Origin: Vigna angularis
Lineage: Eukaryota > Streptophyta > Magnoliopsida > Fabales > Fabaceae
Direction of reading: 5' to 3'
DNA: 64,000 nucleotides
Assembly: GCF_016808095.1 (NCBI RefSeq)
Contig: NC_068976.1
Coordinates: forward strand, 9,891,001-9,955,000
The position numbers and the translations under genes are program-made. The notes under the pieces are model-generated. The model was not told the DNA's origin. It did no database searches and was given only the letters and a program-made list of their open reading frames with translations. Below, piece after piece: positions 57,785-64,000 of the stretch; position 1 is the stretch's first letter, and each line of letters starts with the position of its first letter.

Positions 57785-60425
57785 GAGATATTATTTGTCG
57801 ATAATTTTTGTCGGTAAATTTTGTTGTTAATTTGGGTAACAAAGTTTCTGTCTTAACTTTGATCACGTCTTGGTAAAATTTGTCGGTAATAATATTTTTT
57901 AAAATTCGTTGATAAATTTATTGGTAATTGAATTTTTGGAAAATTCATCGATAAATTCCTTGTTAATTGTTTTTTTGAAAATATTTAGTAAATTCATCCA
58001 TTATTGTATTTTCTAAAATTCGTCAATAATTTTGATAGGTGCTAATTTTTTTTGTCAAATTTAGTGAAATATTTGTTATAAATTAAATGGAGAGTAAGAA
58101 AAAAATAGAATAAGGAAAAAAGGAGAAGAGTACGAGGAGGAGAATAGGAAAAGGCGCTAATAAAGCTACAATGGTGTCAGCAATAAATATGGCTGTAACT
58201 GTGGACATGATGTAAGATCCGAGGATTTTAATATCGGTATAGGTATTGTAAATATAAAATAAAATAAGAATTTGTGGAGTTAAAATGGAAATAGACGAAA
58301 CATGATGAGTTAAATAGATATTAAACGACTATTATGTCAGTGAAATGAGCTAGAATAATAGGTATACGCTTGGGGATGTTTAAAGGGTTAAATTGGGGTG
58401 TATGAATTCTTTTTGAATTAGTGCATATTGAAATTGAATGGTTTTGTTATAATCTGGAAATTTGTGTACCTTGGATGAAGGTTGTGGTTGTTTTGGCTTC
58501 ATTGAAATATGAAAAGTGTTGGGTATTACTAGTAGGTTATCTTTGGTATTAATAAAATGATGGGTAATTTTATGGTTTGGATTCATGTATTTAATCTGCT
58601 GTAGAACAATGATTATGGGGAGCTAAATCTCTTCGAAATGCAATTTGTGATTGTTAAAAGAATTGTGAAATGGTATCCTTATCAATTTGGTTGAATTGAA
58701 ATGACTTGGTTGAATGAGTGAATGAATTGTTATACCCTAATGAACATTCAATTTAATGAGTTTGTGTGTGAACAATGTGAAAGACTACATAATAATAAGT
58801 TGTGTATAATTTTGTGGATAAATTTTATTAACCTTATCATCTTGTGATTCTTGGTTAAACCATTGTCTGGGTACGTTTTTGATATAATGTGATTGTGATT
58901 ATATTAAAATCTTGAAAGAATTATAATGAACAAAAGGATGATGTGTTATTGGTTCTATGGTTGATAGATTCAAATGTGTATAGCTATAAATATATAACTT
59001 GAACAATGTAAATGTATTTAACTTAGCTAATTTTCTAATCTCGAGAATGCATGAATTATATAAGAAGTTGTATTAATTGTATGTGCTCATTGGTATGTCT
59101 TGTTTGTTTTAATAGAGAAGAAATTAAATGTGATCGATAATATTTTGTAAATGGGCAATTAAAGTAGTATGAATAGTGAGGATTCATGGGAAGAATTGTC
59201 CGATGTTCTGTATGGTCATATTGGGTTACTCTATTTTACTGAATCATTCATAGGTATTACTGGGTATTGCATTTGATTAAAATATTGCTTTTGTCCAGAA
59301 TTTTATTCTGCTGTTGTTGTTTAAATTTTATGCAGTTGCTGTATCAGAATTCTGCACTTTCTGTCATTATTGTTTGCTGTTTTTAGCACTGATTGCTTGC
59401 TGTTTTTTGTATTGTTGCTGGCTTTTCAGCATTATTTCCTTGTTGTTTTATACCAGTAAATTTTGTTGTATGGGACTGTTGTGATTGTTGTTGCCATATT
59501 AAAATCTTTGTTGTATTGGGTTGTTTTGACTGTTGTGATGTAGTAACATCCTAGTTGTTTTGATTGTTGTTACTGCATTAAAATCCTTGTTGCATTAGGC
59601 TGTTCTGACTGTTGTGTCTGCACTAAAACTTGTTTTGTTTTGTAAATTTATTGGGCTGTTTTACCAATATTAAAGCACTTCTGTTTTGAGCTGGATGAAT
59701 CATGGTTGGTGTAGGAATCGATATTGTATGGTTTATACATTCATGCTTTTGCCAGAGTATCGTTGCTTGTTTATTCCTATTATATAATATTTATGCCAGT
59801 TGGATGCCTAGCTCACCCATATATTGTTTGTGTTGTTTATGTTTGTGACGATGATCGTATAATATATATGTTATGCGAGAGTTCAAATAGGAATGCAGAT
59901 GCTACTAGAGCTATATGATTAATGATAGAGGGGGTACTATGGGAGTTTGGTTTCAAAGTTTTATTTAATTATGAAAAGGATTTGTAATACTTTCTTTATT
60001 TTCTTGTTGGACTCAAAGAAATTTCTATTTTCATTTGTAATAACTTTAAGTCTTTGGAAAATTTAATTATATTACAAAATTCTAAGATTTTACTCTAGAC
60101 TTTGATGCACTTAAGTGACTCCCAGTCTTGGGACGTTACACATGACAACGATGAAAGACAACAACAGAGGAGGAGAAAAGAAAAATTGAAGAAAAGTAAA
60201 ATGAAGAAGAAGAAGACTAGTTATATTTCGACAAATTTTATCAATCGACAAGTTTTAATTATTTATAATTAGTTATATATTTTTGTCATCATTATAGCTA
60301 AATTTTCTTAATTGTCAATAACATTTATCAATAAATATTTACGGTTAATAAATCGAAAGTAATTTTATTTAATAATATATTTTTATGATTTTGGTGAATT
60401 TTATCTGCTAAATTTCTTGTAATAT
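57785..60425. mobile_element. Possible CACTA-like non-autonomous element, split by a solo LTR
   Basis: Both flanks of the solo LTR carry dense variants of short words such as TTTGTCGGTAA, ATTCGTCGATAAATT (left, about 57797-58040) and CGACAAATTTT, ATCGACAAG (right, about 60220-60420). The right flank ends TTTCTTGTAAT, close to the CACTA end TTTCTTGTAGTG. Subterminal repeats of this kind are typical for CACTA elements. The left terminus is not clear and no TSD was found. Confidence 0.4.
58211..60140 (+). mobile_element. Solo LTR of about 1.93 kb
   Basis: It starts TGTAAGATCCGAGG and ends TTGGGACGTTACA, with a perfect 5-bp direct repeat CATGA on both sides (58206-58210 and 60141-60145). It has no internal domains and no second LTR in the window. 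Its 3' half contains T/G-rich near-repeats around CTGTTGTGATTGTTG. TGTAAxATCC...GTTACA ends and the large size suggest a gypsy-type element. Orientation is assumed from the TG...CA ends and is not independently proven. Confidence 0.85.
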
Positions 60426-60589
60426 TTAAATTAATCATATTTAATACTTAAATCACATCAACTTTTTAAATTATTTATTCTAGTTGATTTGAAAATAACT
60501 TTGGTAAAAATTTTGCCATCAACCTGAAAACATAAATTATTTTTTTAAAAACGTTTAGGATTTGAAATAAATTATTTTAAGTTTGTACA

Positions 60590-61260
60590 TTGTCTCGGTA
60601 GATATTTTGTGGGATCGACGTACTTTTCTAACGTGTCTTTCTTGCTTTCGAATGCTTGGACTGCTTAGATCGCATGCCTTCCTTCAGTCTGAGTCGCTCG
60701 CTCTTATCCGACTGCTCGGTCTTCAGTAGGAGCCGTGCGGTTGCCTTCTTGACAGAGGGGGGATGTATCTGCAAAAGACACTCCGACGCCCAAGTTAGGC
60801 GTGTGATTGAAGAACTTTGACTCTTAATTGAATGTTTAGTGAATGGTTATAACTATTTCAGTATTTAAGAATATGAGTATGAGTTGAGTGTGAGTACAAC
60901 ATAAGTGAAACGTATCTGGCTTTTAGCCTTGACCTGTATTTATAGATTATCACAAGCTTAATAAAATATCTTTGGTCATAAACAACTTTATGAATATCTT
61001 TAATCAGATATCTTTGATTATTTTAATTTATGCTGGACCTTTGGCCCAATAACAACTAAAGCGTTGATCCAAATACCATTTGAAACAGCTGATTAGTGCT
61101 CCAAGCCCAATTACAACCCAATGTCCTTGTAAATCATTTGACCAAGTTGACTAGATGGACCGAACGGTCTTGAATGGATGGACCGAACGGTCTTGAATGG
61201 ATGGACCGAACGGTATTGAATGTTAACCGCTCGGTCTCCACTAGATACTATACATATCAT
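60590..61260. repeat. LTR-like fragment with a 3 x 23-bp tandem repeat
   Basis: Moderately GC-rich sequence (CTCGGTC, ACTGCTCGG, CACTCCGACGCCCAAG) with a TATTTATAGATT stretch resembles part of a gypsy-family LTR. At 61154-61222 three consecutive 23-bp units start GATGGACCGAACGG. No ends or TSD were identified. Confidence 0.5.
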
Positions 61261-62370
61261 TGAAGTATTTTTACAAATGATTTGAAGGTATGTTATGGAT
61301 TGACATTATGTAAAATAATCCAATCCCACTCTTAGAATTGAAAAACAAAACCCCCCACCCGATTAAATATTAATAAAAAACGAAATAAGAATAAGTAAAA
61401 GAAGAAAAATGAACACGAGTAAGAGAAATGACTAACAAGAAGAAAGGAAAAAAGTTAATCAAATACCAAACTTTGCATACATTTTCCAAAAATGTAGGAA
61501 GTTCTTTCATGAAGTTTTATTAAAGAAAGAACGTAAAAATGAAGAAACTTAGACTGATATTAAATGAAATACATTGTTATACTCTAACCTCTTATTTTCC
61601 TTTCCTCATTGATTTTATTTTTCTCTTTATTTATTTATTTATTTTTATTTCATACAAAAATTTCACCTCCCATAAAAGAGAAGCAACAATGTGGATGAGT
61701 TTGCTTAATGTAATGGATAAGTCAACAATAACCAATAAAAAATATTATTATTTTATTAATAGTTGAAATATTACGTGAAACTTGTCTACTCTACCATAGA
61801 TAATTTAAAAAAAAAAACTATATAAAATTCATCCAAAGTGAATCTACTTCGATTACCTCTTTTGACACCACATGATTTGACATCACCCTGCACCATTTTG
61901 GAATCTTTCATTACAAGGATTATTTTTCTTAAATACAAAACATTTTTTTTATAATTTATTGAATGTTTTATTAATTAAATAATTATAAATTTTAAATCTA
62001 ATTTTTTCTTAACTTTTCCATAATACTAATAGTAATGTCTAAGATACAGTAATTAACGGTTGACCGGTAGTGTTAAGTCCCAACTACATCATAAGTGTCA
62101 TAAAACCATTCGCAGAGCGTGAAGTCCAACGCGCGTGGCATCGCGTGCACCAGCAGTAATCGATAAACCAAAACCCCAAAAATTTGAATAACCCTCTCTG
62201 CCTTCTCCTTCTTCTTCCTCTCCCCCACTTCATAAGTCCACCCTCACCCTCTTACGCGCGCAAGATCTCAAGCGCCGAACATTCTAGAACCCTTTCAGAT
62301 CGAACACCGTCTTCCATCTTCATTCTCTTCTGTTCTTCTGGTAACTGATTCGAACGGAGCGCTGAGAGTG
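61261..62370. other. AT-rich spacer and Lunapark promoter/leader
   Basis: No gene. From about 62180 the strand becomes CT-rich (CTTCTCCTTCTTCTTCC), as expected of the 5' UTR of the following gene. GCGCGTGGCATCGCGTG just upstream (about 62130-62147) is unusually GC-rich for the region. Confidence 0.5.
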
Positions 62371-63971
62371 ATGGGGGATGAGAAAGCTGAGAAGAAAGAA
62401 AGTGGTGCGGTGAAGGAGAATATCGAGAACAATGGGGAGAAGGCGAAGGAAGAGAAGAAGACAAAGAAGAAGGGGTTTATTTCGCGAATATGGAACGCGA
62501 TATTCAGGTCCAACAACGACGATTTCGAGAAGAGGCTTCAGTATATCACCAAAGAAGAAAACGCCGTCGTTGTGAGATTGAGCAACAGATCTCGCTCTTG
62601 GAGGCGAACCTCTCGCCAGCTTATTTTATTTTCCGTTCTGTTCGAGGTAATTTTTCGTTTTGCTCTGAACTTGCTTGGCCACTGTGGGGAGAGTAGAAAC
62701 AGTAGATATATAGATGTGAGGTTTTGAATTGTGGTCGTGGAGTCTCTGATGATGACATTGACATGGTTGGAATTGCTTTTGAGATGTGCTTTTGGAGGCT
62801 TCGGACATTTTTTATGTTGTGGAGACTTTTTGATGCTGCTGGAAATTGCTCTTGGGATGTGGAGACTTCAAAACCTTGATGTTGTGGAGGGTCCATAAAC
62901 CTTGACATTGCGAGAATTCGTGGCTGCAATTTTGGTTGCTATTGCGGTTGTGATATGGTTTTGGAGAAGATTTGATGTTGTGGAGACTTCAAAGACCTCG
63001 ACGTTGTGAACAATAGTGGCTGCAATTGCGTTTTTTAAAGAGTGGAGAATTTAAATCCTTGGATATGTGAAGGAAAGTAAGCATGGGCTTATTTTCGTTT
63101 TTTGAAGAAAAGAACAACATTTTTTCTTTAAATTTTTTTTGAAAGATTTAAGTGATGAATTTATTCGTTCGATGACATTGAAGGTTGTTGGTGTTTTAGT
63201 GTTTTTTTTTGTTTTTTTTGTTTGTGGACAATGGGTGGATTGGATGAGATTATGGGATGATTTTGGCTGAATCGGGGTTAAAAAATAGTGATCTGTATTT
63301 GGGAATGGTCTTAGTAGGTACTTGGGTATTATGAGATGCCTAAGTTCCACATAGTAAGATGAGATTCTCCGTGTGGTATTTAAGTTCTCCCTTATTAGCT
63401 AACTTTTCAAAGTGGGTTCTCCGAATTCTTTAGTGTTTATCAATTGGTATTTGAGTTATTGGTGTCTCGAAAAGGAATACTTGCAGATCGTATTCAAGTG
63501 CTCTCCCCCTTTAATAGCTAGCTGTTGAGAGCGGGTTCTCCAAATTCTGGGGTGCTTATCACGTCTTTTTGAAGTTAGTTTGGATAAGAAAGTAGAACCA
63601 TTTTGGACTGTTAGTGTAGATTTAGTTTGGATTATGCCATAGATTATATGAAAGGAAATGAACATGAAATAGATCCGAGGTGTTTGATAATGACTCCATC
63701 TTCTATATAGGATAATGACAATGGGGAATTGCCTCAAATTTTAAAATTTATCCACTGGCATTATCCTTATATTTTTGAGTGTGTAAAATTAAATGGATTT
63801 TACTTAAAATCGTTTTCAACTTTCAGGTCATTGCTGTAGGTTATGCTATTATGACGACAAGATCAATGGATATGAATTGGAAAATGCGGGCAATTCGAGT
63901 GTTGCCAATGTTTCTTTTGCCTGCCTTGTCAACTGCTACATATTCAACATTTGTCAGCTTCACAAGGATGT
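62371..63971 (+). CDS. LNP: Lunapark-family ER tubule-junction protein, 5' portion (continues beyond the window)
   Basis: Exon 1 is 62371-62646 and exon 2 is 63827-63971, joined by a GT-AG intron. The donor GTGAGT at 63972 leads out of the window, so 140 residues plus one base are seen. Residues 1-35 are a charged Lys/Glu-rich cytosolic head. KKGFISRIWNAIF and a short coiled segment (DDFEKRLQYITKEE) follow. Two hydrophobic stretches at about 83-103 and 117-137 would form the membrane hairpin, separated by TTRSMDMNWKMRAIR. SFTRMC leads into the expected coiled coil. Lunapark proteins sit at three-way junctions of the ER network and plant LNPs affect ER morphology. The zinc-finger C-terminus lies outside. 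Family recognised from memory of plant LNP sequences. Confidence 0.9.
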
Positions 63972-64000
63972 GTGAGTTCCAAACTCATATATATCTCATT

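Noticed and set aside
62368..62373. Start three bases before the Lunapark ATG
   Set aside because: The codon at 62368 is GTG; the true ATG is at 62371 and gives the family-like N-terminus.
1..64000. CRISPR array, prokaryotic operon or phage-like system
   Set aside because: The genes are spliced plant nuclear genes, the repeats lack regular unique spacers, and no bacterial or phage gene context is present.

Overview
The window looks like a plant nuclear chromosome. It is very AT-rich and its genes are split by GT-AG introns of up to about 2.5 kb. It carries plastid- and ER-type plant proteins and is packed with plant transposon remnants (copia, LTR elements, hAT, Mutator-type MITEs). A dicot, probably a legume, is my inference from the gene and repeat types; I could not run a search.

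Five protein-coding genes can be assembled exon by exon, each keeping its reading frame across every junction. They are: a selenoprotein-H-like Rdx protein with Cys in place of Sec (minus, 3866-5700); a GT14 / core-2/I-branching glycosyltransferase (minus, 11881-19116, ten coding exons plus a 5' UTR intron); a plastid-lipid-associated / fibrillin protein of the PAP8 type (minus, 37975-41320); an organellar RlmH-type SPOUT rRNA methyltransferase (plus, 50180-55250); and the 5' part of a Lunapark ER-shaping gene (plus, from 62371, running off the window). They do not form a pathway; this is an ordinary gene series separated by repeats.

Layout. 1-3.8 kb: degenerate GACTTGACC-type tandem repeat, a (TA)n tract and a MITE. 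3.9-5.8 kb: SelH-like gene. 5.8-11.8 kb: AT-rich spacer with a 1-kb long-inverted-repeat element beside an orphan spliced-leader-like sequence. 11.9-19.9 kb: GT14 gene. 20-37.9 kb: repeat-rich spacer with a decayed copia element and LTR-like debris. 38-41.5 kb: PAP8 gene with a G-box cluster. 42.7-49.0 kb: a four-level nest of transposons. 50-55.3 kb: RlmH gene. 56-61.3 kb: tandem repeat, a second hAT element, a solo LTR in a CACTA-like setting, and an LTR fragment. 62.2-64 kb: Lunapark.

The most striking region is 42.7-49.0 kb. An inverted-repeat element was split by an LTR retrotransposon (42925-48921, TSD AAATT). That element contains a 1.6-kb Mutator-type element with a 9-bp TSD whose GC-rich interior holds shuffled host-gene pieces, including a PYR/PYL abscisic-acid-receptor fragment and a cytochrome P450 I-helix fragment: a Pack-MULE. 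Its 3' LTR was hit by a hAT element (8-bp TSD), which was in turn hit by a near-perfect foldback MITE (9-bp TSD). The Pack-MULE, the foldback and a third element at 2398-2912 share termini. I see no CRISPR, operon or prokaryotic system, and no convincing tRNA or rRNA gene.
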